In this document: positions 47,884 through 57,800 of the stretch, piece by piece | Layout: each line of letters opens with the position of its first letter | Position numbering within the stretch: position 1 is the stretch's first letter | Assembly: GCA_016235445.1 (NCBI GenBank) | Contig: JACRLB010000015.1 | Coordinates: 248,001-312,000, forward strand | Origin: Chloroflexota bacterium | GTDB lineage: Bacteria; Chloroflexota; Anaerolineae; Anaerolineales; Villigracilaceae | DNA length: 64,000 nucleotides | Reading direction: 5' to 3' | The notes under the pieces: generated by a model | Databases searched by the model: none | Seen by the model: the letters and a program-made list of their open reading frames with translations, nothing else | Told to the model about the DNA's origin: nothing | Position numbers and translations under genes: made by a program

Positions 47884-48161
47884 ATAATTCACCTTACGCA
47901 GTAGGAGCGATATCATACCCTTGTGGTACCCATCCATATTCTTGAAAACCTGATTGCGCAAAAGGCGGGTCGCCCTGTTCCCACGGGATGCCTTCATGCA
48001 CTGGGCCACCCTCCCTTTGAGAATAAGCCTCTTGTAATGCCTGGACGGGTTGCCCCTACTACGGAAGAAACTATAAAAAAGCCGTTCTTTTCCGTGATAT
48101 CCGTGTACCAAAAGAAGAGCGGTACGGACTTAAGAAACGCTGTCTAAGGTGAGTTACTGAA
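47884..48161. repeat. TAAYTCACCTTA inverted element 1 (about 278 bp)
   Basis: Left end TAATTCACCTTACGCAG (about 47885-47901), right end complement TAACTCACCTTAGACAG (14 of 17 match). It begins right after the lipoprotein stop. The interior has no convincing gene. The rest of the gap to 48307 shows a CAGGTC-GCGA-GACCTG hairpin followed by T5 at 48244-48264, which could be a terminator. Confidence 0.6.
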
Positions 48162-48307
48162 TTTTCCAAAAATAACAGTACGTGATTTTAGAAACGATGA
48201 GTCGGCCTGGCCGAAACAATTGAAGATAAATTTCCAGCAGGGGCAGGTCGCGAGACCTGTTTTTGTAGATTCTGATCCTCATTCTGTTACGTTCAACGAG
48301 GCATGGC

Positions 48308-49468
48308 GTGCCGTCCCTTTTCGATCTTCTCCAAATGTTCGATCTTCAAACAGCAACTGTTCTACTCAGCCTGGCCATGCTGGTGCAGGCCTTCTCTTTT
48401 TTTCTTCAGTTTGTGCTTGTCAGGGAATATCAGGGGATTCGTACTGTAACGATGGCGTATCTGGGCATTGCGCTTGGCATTTTCCTGGCGGCCCTGCGGG
48501 GCTCCCTGCCAGTCTTTCTTTCCATTATTTTCTCGAATTATTTTTTGGTCATCGGCGTGGCGTTGTACTATGTAGGAATTAGCCGCTTCGTTTCAGAAAA
48601 CTATAACCGTATTTTAGTTACAGCCGCCGTGGCGCCGGCGATCATCCTGTTCCCTTATTTCACCTATGTCAATGACAATATTACAGCGCGCGTCATGCTG
48701 ATTGGTTTTAGCGGCACACTGCTTTACGGCGGGGCCGCTTTTTCCCTGTTGCGAATGCGCCAGCCTGCCTATCGGTTTACGGCCAATTTATTGGGAGTTA
48801 CCTACATCATACAGACCCTGGCGTTGATTCTTCGTACGGTGGGGTTGGTTCGGTACCAGGTTCGGGATGTTTTCGAGCCCAACGGGTTCCTGTCTGTTAT
48901 TTTGCTGGTGGTATTTGCGAATACGTTTTTATCTGCGCAAATATTTTTGCTGATGATCGGCCAGCGCCTGCAAAGTGACCTGGGCGCTCTTGCCAGGGTG
49001 GACAGCCTGACCAGCGTGCTCAACCGCCGCGCAATGACTCAATTGCTCGATGCGGAATTTTCACGCAGGATGCGGACACGAATGGATTTTTCGATCCTGC
49101 TCATCGACCTCGACCATTTCAAATCGATTAACGATTCATACGGCCATAAGGCGGGGGACATTGTCTTGCATGAAGTGGCCCAACTCATAAGGGGTTCGCT
49201 TCGCGCGCAGGATTTTATTTCTCGCTGGGGCGGCGAAGAGTTTTTAGTATTACTGCCTGTTACCGGCCCGCGCGAAGCCCTGGAGATCGGTGAACGATTG
49301 CGGACTGTTATTGGCGATGGACAGTTTCCTGTGGGGGATGATTTCATCTCGGTGACGGCAAGCATCGGAATGGCGCATTCGAATCACTGCGACAACCTGG
49401 AAAAGATATACAAATTTGCGGATGTGGCGTTGTACAAAGCCAAGCTCACACGCAACTCGGTGGTGTAG
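48308..49468 (+). CDS. Membrane diguanylate cyclase (GGDEF domain)
   Basis: A 386-residue protein with seven hydrophobic helices (about 12-220) and a C-terminal GGDEF domain: ARVDSLTSVLNRRAM, LLIDLDHFKSINDSYGHKAGD and the active-site loop SRWGGEEFLVLLP, with GGEEF in the active form. It makes cyclic di-GMP. The N-terminal helices do not match a sensor family I can name. Start either GTG 48308 (weak GAGG upstream) or ATG 48335. Confidence 0.92.
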   Translation: MPSLFDLLQMFDLQTATVLLSLAMLVQAFSFFLQFVLVREYQGIRTVTMAYLGIALGIFLAALRGSLPVFLSIIFSNYFLVIGVALYYVGISRFVSENYNRILVTAAVAPAIILFPYFTYVNDNITARVMLIGFSGTLLYGGAAFSLLRMRQPAYRFTANLLGVTYIIQTLALILRTVGLVRYQVRDVFEPNGFLSVILLVVFANTFLSAQIFLLMIGQRLQSDLGALARVDSLTSVLNRRAMTQLLDAEFSRRMRTRMDFSILLIDLDHFKSINDSYGHKAGDIVLHEVAQLIRGSLRAQDFISRWGGEEFLVLLPVTGPREALEIGERLRTVIGDGQFPVGDDFISVTASIGMAHSNHCDNLEKIYKFADVALYKAKLTRNSVV

Positions 49469-49624
49469 CGAAGATGTATTTGCTTTTCGCGCCGCGAATG
49501 CTCATTTTTGCCGACCAGCTTTCAGGGAGACGATGAAGCGTCTCTTCTTTTATCGAAGGGATTTGGAGGGGTATAATTTTCCTGCAAGTTGTCCCCTCCG
49601 ATTATTTTCGTAAAAGGAATCGCC

Positions 49625-50002
49625 ATGAACATTGCCATTGCTCTCGTCCTGGGTTTGTTGATCGGTTGGTTAATTGAATGGGTGATCGACTGGTTCTATT
49701 GGCGGCGCCCGCGGCAGGAGCAAGGCCAGCCCGCGGCGATGGCTGTGCCCACGCAGAGAATTCGATACAAGACCCCGCCCGATGATGCGGACGATCTCAA
49801 AAAGATCAAGGGCATTGGCCCTGTCATTGCAAAGCGTTTGAATCAGGCGGGCATTTATAAATATGAGCAACTTGCAGACTTGACGCTGGATGAATTCGAA
49901 GAGGCGCTCGGCGACCTGTTACAGCGTTTCATCAATGAGCGCGCCATTTTGCGGCACGCGCGCGAACTGGCGGATAAAAAACGGCAGGGGGAATTGGCAT
50001 GA
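49625..50002 (+). CDS. Membrane-anchored helix-hairpin-helix protein
   Basis: A 125-residue protein with one N-terminal helix (MNIAIALVLGLLIGWLIEWVIDWFYW), a short linker and a DUF4332/flap-endonuclease-like HhH domain: DDLKKIKGIGPVIAKRLNQAGIYKYEQLADLT. AAAGGA lies before the ATG. Its stop overlaps the next gene by 4 nt. HhH domains bind nucleic acid or proteins; the role here is unknown. Confidence 0.85.
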   Translation: MNIAIALVLGLLIGWLIEWVIDWFYWRRPRQEQGQPAAMAVPTQRIRYKTPPDDADDLKKIKGIGPVIAKRLNQAGIYKYEQLADLTLDEFEEALGDLLQRFINERAILRHARELADKKRQGELA

Positions 50003-50610
50003 AACAAAACGGCGGAACAAGATACGTTCCGGGCTATGATCTCTTCAAGCTGATCGTTGCTGTGATTCTGACGGTCGTCTTGATTATGCTGTTACTGCGG
50101 GAGAGTGGCGGGCGGCCTGCAACGCTGGAGGCAAGCCCCACGCCCACGGTGACGAAGACGATACAGCCGACATTTACATCCACGCCCACGATGACGCATG
50201 AGCCGACTTTGACCCCAACTGTCACATCAACTGCATCGCCTGAAATTATTGTCACCGAAACGAAGGCTACAGAAATTACACCCACTGAAATACCTGCCAC
50301 TGAAACGCCGCCTGTTCCCGATCCGAATGGATGCCCCGCAAACCCAACTCACATTCAGGTGGGCGTGACTGTGCGCGTGCTGGACTGGTTGAACTTTCGC
50401 ACGGGACCTGGTTTGCAGTACACGATCCAGCACACGAACCGCCCCGGCACAGAATTGGAAGTGATTGATGGCCCTGTTTGCACAGTCAAGGGGGGTGACC
50501 CTCCGAGGGCGTATTTATGGTGGAAACTGCGTATGAAGGATGGACGCGAAGGCTGGTCTGCCGAGGCGCCGTTGAATTTCCCCAATTATTTTTTGGAACC
50601 GATTCGGTAA
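49999..50610 (+). CDS. Membrane-anchored SH3-domain protein
   Basis: A 203-residue protein with one helix (LFKLIVAVILTVVLIMLLL), a Thr/Pro-rich stalk of about 80 residues, and a bacterial SH3 domain (LNFRTGPGLQYTIQHTNRPGTELEVIDGPV...WWKLRMKDGREGWSAE). It starts in an ATGA overlap with the upstream HhH gene and ends at a strong terminator. Probably extracellular with an envelope role. Confidence 0.82.
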   Translation: MKQNGGTRYVPGYDLFKLIVAVILTVVLIMLLLRESGGRPATLEASPTPTVTKTIQPTFTSTPTMTHEPTLTPTVTSTASPEIIVTETKATEITPTEIPATETPPVPDPNGCPANPTHIQVGVTVRVLDWLNFRTGPGLQYTIQHTNRPGTELEVIDGPVCTVKGGDPPRAYLWWKLRMKDGREGWSAEAPLNFPNYFLEPIR

Positions 50611-50646
50611 AAAAATGCCCGCGTCATGACGCGGGCATTTTTTTTT
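50611..50646. terminator. Bidirectional terminator
   Basis: AAAAATGCCCGCGTCATGACGCGGGCATTTTT is a near-perfect palindromic stem followed by extra Ts, between convergent genes. Confidence 0.94.
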
Positions 50647-50655
50647 GCGCCTTTG

Positions 50656-51180
50656 TTATGGGACCGTTGTTGTGCCCGTCAGGCTGGCAGTGAATGTGCA
50701 TTGACCACTTTGTTCATAACTATTCCCGCCAGTGACGGTGATGGTTGCGCCGTCAAATGCGATTGTGCCTGAATAGCTTTCTGTGCCAGGCCCAACCACT
50801 GCCGATGTGGCGAATGCGCCGCTGGCAGGTTCATACGTTCCCGTGGTTGTAACACCCGCATCCACTTGCAAGAGGGAGAGCGAAGTTTCATCGATTGTAA
50901 ATGTGTAGGGATGTTCTGTCGTGCCGCCGCTCCCGCAGGTCAGGTTGGTCAATGCGAGCGTAATGTCGAAAATGGGTGGAAGCGCAGGCGGCGCGGGTGT
51001 AACCGTGAGTGTGGGAGTGGAATTTCGAGTTGCAGGTGTGATCGTTGGGGTTGCTGTCGGTTTTGGTTTTTCAGTGGTGGGTGTGCGTGTTGGCGCAGAC
51101 GATGCAACTGTAGATGAACATCCCGCCAGGAACATATTGAAGATCATGACAACAATAAGAAACGAAACGACTTTTTTCAT
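50656..51180 (-). CDS. Small Thr/Pro-rich lipoprotein
   Basis: A 174-residue protein with a signal MKKVVSFLIVVMIFNMFLAGC (lipobox LAGC), a low-complexity linker of TPT/TPTIT units (residues about 30-68), and a C-terminal beta-rich domain with two Cys (NLTCGSGGT; GQCTFTASLTG). No known function. Confidence 0.75.
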   Translation of the reverse strand: MKKVVSFLIVVMIFNMFLAGCSSTVASSAPTRTPTTEKPKPTATPTITPATRNSTPTLTVTPAPPALPPIFDITLALTNLTCGSGGTTEHPYTFTIDETSLSLLQVDAGVTTTGTYEPASGAFATSAVVGPGTESYSGTIAFDGATITVTGGNSYEQSGQCTFTASLTGTTTVP

Positions 51181-51244
51181 GATTCACCTCTCTCTAAAAT
51201 GGCTGTACAACGTAGTGTCATTGTATGATAAACACAGGTGAAAT

Positions 51245-52837
51245 TCAAGACTTTTTTCTTTCAATCCTGCTCATGGCATATTCTGCCAGTGCGGTAATGG
51301 TCAACGAAGGATTCACACCCGGGTTGGCAGGCATGATCGAACCGTCAATGATGAATAAGCCATCGTAATTGTGTACGGCAAAGTTCTCGTCCACCACGCC
51401 ATTGTCAGCGGTTTGTCCAATGGGCGCGCCGCCCAAAATGTGCGCGGTGGTGGGCAGGTTGAATACATTTTCAGTGACGGAGCCAAGCGCCGCGCCATTG
51501 ATTCGTTTTGCAAACTCGCGGGTCACATCATGGCCTGCATCCACGCGCGCGCTGATCTCATGGTCGGTCTCTCGTTCGGCAACCAGCCCGCGGCGGAAGA
51601 GTGTGAGCGGGCTTCGTCCAATGCGGAGCTTCATATAGTTATCCACATTTTGCATAACCAGCAAAATAGTCATATTGTGCGCCCAGCCCGGCAGGGCCAT
51701 TGCGCGCAGATAGTCTATTGGGTTGCGAAAGATCCACGTGAGTGTTCGGAAGATGCGCGCAGGGACGCTCGTCACATCTGAAATGAGCGGCGCGCCGAGA
51801 AAACGCATGAGCGAAGAACCATCCGGGTAGCGGACAGGTTCGATGCGCGTGACTTCGTCTGCGTTGAAAATGGATGAAATCGAAACGCCCTCCGAATAAT
51901 TGAAATCCGATTTGCGCGCAATCGAACCAAGCAGGGCTTCGGAATTTGTGCGCACCACATCACCCAGCCGCCGCGAAAGTTTTGGCAATGACTTTTTCAC
52001 ATCCCGCAGGTTCAACAATAATTTCATCGTCCCCAGCACGCCCGCCGAAAAGATGACATTCTTTGCATAAACGCTTTCCTCACTTTTGAATAGCGATGTC
52101 GAAGAACGATACACAACTTCATAGCGACAGAAATTTGAAATGACTGGAATTACGTCCATAACCTCAACTTCCGCTTGCACCTTCGCCCCATGCTTCTCTG
52201 CAAAATATAAATAATTTTTCGGGAGTGTATTCTTCGCGTTGTGACGACAGCCCACCATGCACCCGCCGCAGTGTTGACATCCCGCCCGCTCGGGTCCTTC
52301 CCCGCCGAAAAATGGATCAGCAACTGTGACACCCTCCTCCCCGAAAAATGCGCCCACATCCGTCGCGCGGAAGGTGCCGCCCATGCCGCGTTCTTCGGCT
52401 ATCTCTTTTAATAGAAGGTCTGCCTTCCACAGCTTGGGGTTGCGCGAAACGCCGAGCATTTTTTTGGCGGTTTCGTAATGACTTTTCAACGCCTTACCCC
52501 ATCTCACATTTTGATTCCACGCGGGGGTGGCAAAGGTTTCATCGGTGGGAACTTCGAGCACGTTGGCATATCCCAAACTCCCGCCGCCCACGCCCGCGCC
52601 ATGCAGAACCATCACCCCTTTGAGCAGGCTGATCTGCAAAATTCCATGTCCACGCAGGGCAGGCAGCCAGAGATATTTCCAATACTGCCAGTTGGACTTT
52701 GCGAAATCGCTGTCTTTGAATCGTTTGCCTTTTTCCAGCACGAGAACGGAATAGCCTTTTTCAGTTAATCGCATCGCTGAAACACTTCCCCCGAAGCCCG
52801 AACCGATGATGACATAATCGTAAACTTTTTCGCTCAT
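51245..52837 (-). CDS. GMC-type FAD oxidoreductase (cholesterol-oxidase-like)
   Basis: The start at 52837 gives 530 residues (an ACAGGA run lies 7 nt upstream). It has the FAD motif YDYVIIGSGFGGSVSAMRL, LLKGVMVLHGAGVGGGSLGYAN, a Cys cluster CQHCGGCMVGCRHNAKNTL common in bacterial members, and C-terminal HILGGAPIGQT and MPANPGVNPSLTITALAEYA. The substrate is probably a hydrophobic alcohol such as a sterol or hopanoid, but this is not shown. Confidence 0.88.
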   Translation of the reverse strand: MSEKVYDYVIIGSGFGGSVSAMRLTEKGYSVLVLEKGKRFKDSDFAKSNWQYWKYLWLPALRGHGILQISLLKGVMVLHGAGVGGGSLGYANVLEVPTDETFATPAWNQNVRWGKALKSHYETAKKMLGVSRNPKLWKADLLLKEIAEERGMGGTFRATDVGAFFGEEGVTVADPFFGGEGPERAGCQHCGGCMVGCRHNAKNTLPKNYLYFAEKHGAKVQAEVEVMDVIPVISNFCRYEVVYRSSTSLFKSEESVYAKNVIFSAGVLGTMKLLLNLRDVKKSLPKLSRRLGDVVRTNSEALLGSIARKSDFNYSEGVSISSIFNADEVTRIEPVRYPDGSSLMRFLGAPLISDVTSVPARIFRTLTWIFRNPIDYLRAMALPGWAHNMTILLVMQNVDNYMKLRIGRSPLTLFRRGLVAERETDHEISARVDAGHDVTREFAKRINGAALGSVTENVFNLPTTAHILGGAPIGQTADNGVVDENFAVHNYDGLFIIDGSIMPANPGVNPSLTITALAEYAMSRIERKKS

Positions 52838-52948
52838 GATTTTTCCTGTCAACGTGATTTGATGTCTGAATTATACTTCTCTAAATTAGCAGACTAATGC
52901 TTCGACAGGCTCACCACAAGAGTCTGCGCTTCATTAATAAAGGCACAC

Positions 52949-54622
52949 ATGAAAACTCCCACCTTCACCTCCCGCCGTTCCCCCGTGTACAGCCGCCGCG
53001 GAATTGTCGCAACATCCCAGCCGCTGGCAACTGCCGCGGGCATCGAGATTCTTTCAAAGGGCGGCAATGCCGCAGATGCCGCCGTGGCCGCCGCCGCCGC
53101 GCTCAACGTCACCGAGCCAACCTCCACGGGGATTGGGGGTGACATGTTCGCTTTGTATTTTGACTCGCGGACAAAAGGAGTCACAGCCTTGAATGGATCG
53201 GGCCGCGCTCCTTCCGCGCTGACAATTGATCGGCTAAAGAGTGAGGGACTCTTCGCTGAATCATTGCCGCCGTTCCACGCGCACACCGTCACTGTCCCTG
53301 GGGCGTGTGCAGGCTGGTGTGACCTGATCGAAAAACACGGCTCGCGTTCGATGTCTGAAATCCTTGCGCCTGCCATCCGTCTCGCGGACGAGGGCTTTCC
53401 CGTTGCGCCGCTCACATCCTACTTTTGGTCACGCGGCGCGGATAGGCAATTGAAGTCCGCGTTGAATGGAAGTGAATTAACCATTGATGGGCGCGCGCCG
53501 AAGGCTGGAGAAATTTTCCGTAACCCTGGGCTGGCGAAGACACTGTCCGTTGTTGCCGAGAAAAATGCTGAGGGGTTTTACCAGGGTCAAATTGCAGAAT
53601 CAATTGTCGGCGTGATAAAAGAGGCGGGCGGATGCTTGTCCGCCGATGATCTCGCATCGCATGTATCCACATGGGAGACTCCGCTTTCGGTGGGTTATCG
53701 CGGACTGCGCGTGTATGAATGTCCGCCGAACGGACAGGGCATCACGGCGCTCATCGCGTTGAATTTGTTGGAAGGCTTTGATCTGGCCAAGCTTGATTCA
53801 TTGTCGCCTGAAAAAATGCACTTGATGATCGAAGCCATGCGCCTCGCCTTTGCGGATGCGAAATGGTATGTCTCTGACCCCGCGTTTTCAAAGATACCAA
53901 TGGACGAGTTGTTGTCGAAGGAATATGCAAACGAACGCCGCAAACTAATTAACATGCAACACGCAACACTTGATTTTCTACGCGGTACTCCCGTTTCATC
54001 TTCCAACACAGTGTACCTCAGCGTGGTGGACGGTTTCGGGAATGCGTGCTCGTTCATCAACAGCAATTACATGGGCTTTGGCACGGGCATGGCGCCGAAG
54101 GGCTGGGGCTTCACCCTGCAAAACCGTGGACATAATTTCAACCTCGACGAGAATCATCCCAACGCGCTCGCGCCGCGCAAACGACCGTATCACACGATCA
54201 TCCCCGCAATGGTCACTCGCCCTATCGTTCGCGCTGAGCGGAGCGCTAGCGCAGTCGAAGCGCAGGTTATCGGTGAATCGCTCTACGCTTCCTACGGCGT
54301 GATGGGCGGATTCATGCAGCCGCAGGGACATGTGCAAGTGTTATCGGCCTTGGCTGATAATGGACACGACCCGCAGTCCGCGCTCGACCTCCCGCGCTTC
54401 TGCATTGATGTGGACGAAGCAGGCGGGCGCGTTGCCATCGAAGAAGGAACGCCAAAAGAAACAATGGATGCCCTGCAAAAGATGGGGCATCCATTGTATG
54501 AAGTTTCTGGCTACGAGCGTGCGCTCTTCGGCAGGGGACAGGTGATTCTGCGCGATGATAAATCTGGTGTGCTGTGCGCGGGGAGCGATATGAGAGCGGA
54601 TGGGTGCGCGGGGAGTGTGTAG
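52949..54622 (+). CDS. Gamma-glutamyltransferase family protein
   Basis: A 557-residue Ntn-hydrolase. It shows GGNAADAAVAAAAALNVTEPTSTGIGGDMFALYFD, the processing region SSNTVYLSVVDGFGNACSFINS with the candidate catalytic Thr in NTVYLS, and GVMGGFMQPQGHVQVL. No N-terminal signal peptide is visible. At residues about 427-445 (PIVRAERSASAVEAQVIGES) an insert made of CGCTGAGCGGAGC/GTCGAAG repeat DNA widens the loop just before LYASYGVMGG. Confidence 0.88.
   Translation: MKTPTFTSRRSPVYSRRGIVATSQPLATAAGIEILSKGGNAADAAVAAAAALNVTEPTSTGIGGDMFALYFDSRTKGVTALNGSGRAPSALTIDRLKSEGLFAESLPPFHAHTVTVPGACAGWCDLIEKHGSRSMSEILAPAIRLADEGFPVAPLTSYFWSRGADRQLKSALNGSELTIDGRAPKAGEIFRNPGLAKTLSVVAEKNAEGFYQGQIAESIVGVIKEAGGCLSADDLASHVSTWETPLSVGYRGLRVYECPPNGQGITALIALNLLEGFDLAKLDSLSPEKMHLMIEAMRLAFADAKWYVSDPAFSKIPMDELLSKEYANERRKLINMQHATLDFLRGTPVSSSNTVYLSVVDGFGNACSFINSNYMGFGTGMAPKGWGFTLQNRGHNFNLDENHPNALAPRKRPYHTIIPAMVTRPIVRAERSASAVEAQVIGESLYASYGVMGGFMQPQGHVQVLSALADNGHDPQSALDLPRFCIDVDEAGGRVAIEEGTPKETMDALQKMGHPLYEVSGYERALFGRGQVILRDDKSGVLCAGSDMRADGCAGSV
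54228..54267. repeat. CTGAGC/GTCGAAG repeat inside the gamma-glutamyltransferase gene
   Basis: CGCTGAGCGGAGCGCTAGCG followed by CAGTCGAAGCG; the reading frame stays open. Confidence 0.7.
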
Positions 54623-54642
54623 TGATTGGTAATTGGTAAATA

Positions 54643-54832
54643 GTAACTCACCTTACGCAGAACGGGAATTTTATGCCCAATGTCCTTCGACTGCGCTCCT
54701 CGGCTTGCGCTCGTCGCTCCGCTCACATCGTCCCGATGTCCTTCGGGAGGACGAAATTCGCCCTGAGCGAAGCGCGGGTGCTTTTCCCGCTCGTAGTCGA
54801 AGGGCAGGTGTATAAGGTAAGTTAGTAATTAG
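54643..54832. repeat. TAACTCACCTTA inverted element 2 (about 190 bp) carrying CTGAGC/GTCGAAG repeats
   Basis: Left end GTAACTCACCTTACGCAG, right end complement ACTAACTTACCTTATACAC. The ends are related to the element at 47884. Inside are TCCTTCGACTGCGCTC, GTCCTTCGGGAGGACG and CTCGTAGTCGAAGGGC type units and no gene. Confidence 0.6.
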
Positions 54833-54838
54833 GATTGA

Positions 54839-57800
54839 TTAACCATGTGATGAAATGACATCAGGAATATTCGGCTGGTAGGCGTCGTAGTGATAGTCGC
54901 ACAGCCAGCGGAAATCACCAGTGTAGGTGGCAACGCGGTGCAGGCCGAGCTTATCTTGTGTGGGATCGAGTTCGTTGAGCAGGCGGTGAAGGGCAAGGAT
55001 GCCAGACCGTTCGGGTTCGCTGACGAGGCCGCGTTGAAGCATGGGGCGATCGGGAGTTTTGATTTCATCGGGCAGTTTGCCAAGGACGGCATTTCCCAAA
55101 CTCAACAGATTATCAACGCCCCATTTCTCGGTGGTCTTCGCGCCGAAGGCAACATTGATGGCAGGGGCGGCAATGGGCGCGACCGTTTTCAAAATTTCCA
55201 AAGCCATGTTGGCATACGGCGCGATCTGCATGACCCAATCATGCGGCTGGTCTATGGAATACAAGCCTTTGCCGTCCTCGATAATGGGATGCTGGCAACC
55301 TTCCGCTTCGCACCAGAGTTGCAGAGAGATCGGACGCGTGAAGATTTGTTTTGGTGAAAGCCCGGCATCACGCGAGCGGAAGGTGAAGAGGCGCGGACCG
55401 TTCCTGGCTTCATCGGCGATGGCGTGCATGGTTGCCCAGAAGTAATGGGCAATACGACTGTCCAACCCTGCAAGGCGTTCATTGATCTCGCGCAGTTGAA
55501 TTTCAATTGGGCGTTCTTCAAAGCCCAAAAGCAATTTGGTAATGAGATGAGGTTTGAAACATTCCTGGCAGGGATACTCTCGAATGCCATTCGACATAAA
55601 TTGTCGCAGGGCTTGAATGCTGAATCGGCCTTTGCAATTCGGCGTGGGACACGGAACGGAAAAACGATAACGTCCTTCCAGGCCAGGCCAATTGTCTGTT
55701 ATCAATTTTTGAAGCGTTTCCTGAAGAACGTTCATGAAGTATTCAGGATACGTTGCCTGGGCATAAACATGAAAATCGCGTCCACGCTGTTCCAGCATGG
55801 CTTGACCGTGAGTCCCATGACCCAGGAACATCCCTTTTTGCCAATGCAGATGATGATTGCCTTTCTCAACAGAATAATCATGCGTGCGGACGATCATCCA
55901 CGGAACCAAGCCAGGCGGGTCTTCTTCCATTGAACAGACCATCGCGATGCGGCGTTGGTCTGTTGGCGGCTCTTGTTCTGGCAGCCACGGCAGTTCGGGG
56001 CGTGTCTGCGGGACATGTTGCGCGACCAAACTGGCTTTACGGTCATCGGGCAGGCGGTAGCAAACATCGTACTTTTCCATCAGGCGCAGGAAGAAGGGAT
56101 AGAGATCAGGCGTGTAGCGTGGTTCGTTGGGGAAGGCGTGGTCATGCCAGACTTTGTACAACTGGTCGTCGGGCAAAATCCCTTCGCGTTCGGCTGTGCC
56201 GCGATTTTCCAGCACGAAGCCGATGGCTTTGGTGAGCCATTCGGGTTTGAGGATGACGTCGTCGCGCAGTTTTTCGTCGTCGCTGTAGTGGACGATGTAG
56301 CCGAGGTCGTGCATGAGATGGGCGAGGGTCTCGGTGTCGATATCGCTCAAGCCGCGCGCGGCGCAGACTCCGCTAAAAGTCGAGAATGAGATGCGTGGCT
56401 CGGGGTAAACGAGCAGTTCGTCGCGGGCGGCTTTCCAGTCGCGGTTGAAGCCCATCCCCATTTGTTCGAGTTTGGAGGCGTACACAGCGATGACTTTTTT
56501 CAATTCGGCGATGCCGATCATCTCGCCTGTGGTTGGATCGGGGACGAGGCTGTCCACTTCGTGAAAGCCGACGATCATGTCGCCGTATTGCTGTTTGAAG
56601 ACGGGCTGGTCAATGCGCGCGATGCGCTCGCCCGTTTTGCAGTGCGTGGAGACGATAATGACGCGCGCGTCGTCGCCGACCCGCAGGCGGATCATGTTCA
56701 GCCAGTCTTCCACCTGACCCTGCTGGACGCCGCGGCGCGGTTCCCAGACCAGCAGGTAGAGCGAGCGGCGGCTGAAGAAGAACTGGTGCGTGACGCGGTA
56801 GACATCCTGCCCGCCGAAGTCCCAGGCGTTGAGTTGGATCTCGACGCCGTCCTGGGCAGGGTGCGGCAGGCGCAGTCCGTGAATGTCAATTTCGACGCCG
56901 TGCGTGGTAGGTTCGTGTTCCTGCGGGGCTTCGCCTGCCTTGCCCTTCAACGCCTTGAGCAGGGTGGTCTTGCCGACGTTGCCTTCGCCGACCAGCACCA
57001 GTTTGGCTTCGTAGAGCGGTTCGGCGTTTTCGAGACTGCGGAGGTAGGCAAAGAGTGGTTCATAATTGCCACGCTCACATATGTCGTATACGCTTTGCAG
57101 GGCGGGGTTGAGGGGGTTGTCGTCGAGTTTGAGATTTGTCAAATGCTCAAGTTGGGCGAGAGATGGGGGAAGATCGGTGAGTTGATTACTGAATACATGT
57201 AATTCTTTCAACCTTGTGAAATTACTAATCCAATCTGGAATTTTTGTTAGTTTGTTGCCATAAAGCCGTAGCATTTCTAATTTTGTAAGACTGCCCATAG
57301 AGTCTGGAAGATTATCTATTTTGTTTTGAGCAATGTTTAGCAAATTTAGATTAGAGAGAGTACCAATCGCTGTTGAAAGGGTTGTTATATTGTTGGTGTA
57401 GAGATTTAGCCATGTCAGATTTGTGAGTTGTCCCAGCCACTCTGGTAGGGTTGTCAGTTGGTTGTTGGAGAGATCTAGGTTTGTCAACTGCGTGAGTTGC
57501 GCTTGCGCGAGCGAGTCTGGCAGGGTGGTCAGTTGGTTGCTGGAGAGATCCAGTTCTGTCAACTGCGCGAGTTGTCCCAGCGAGTCTGGCAGGGCGGTCA
57601 GTTGGTTGTTGGAGAGATTCAGCGTCTGCAACTGCGTGAGTTGTCCCAGCGAGTCTGGAAGGGTCGTCAGTTGGTTGGAGGAGAGATTCAGTTCTGTCAA
57701 CTGCGTGAGTTGTCCCAGCGAGTCTGGCAGGGTGGTCAGTTGGTTGTTGGAGAGATCCAGTTTTGTCAACCGCGTGAGTTGTCCCAGTGAGGGTGGCAGT

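Noticed and set aside
47755-48111. Minus-strand frame within the TAAYTCACCTTA element
   Set aside because: It crosses the lipoprotein 3' end and element border, has no ribosome binding site and no recognisable domain.
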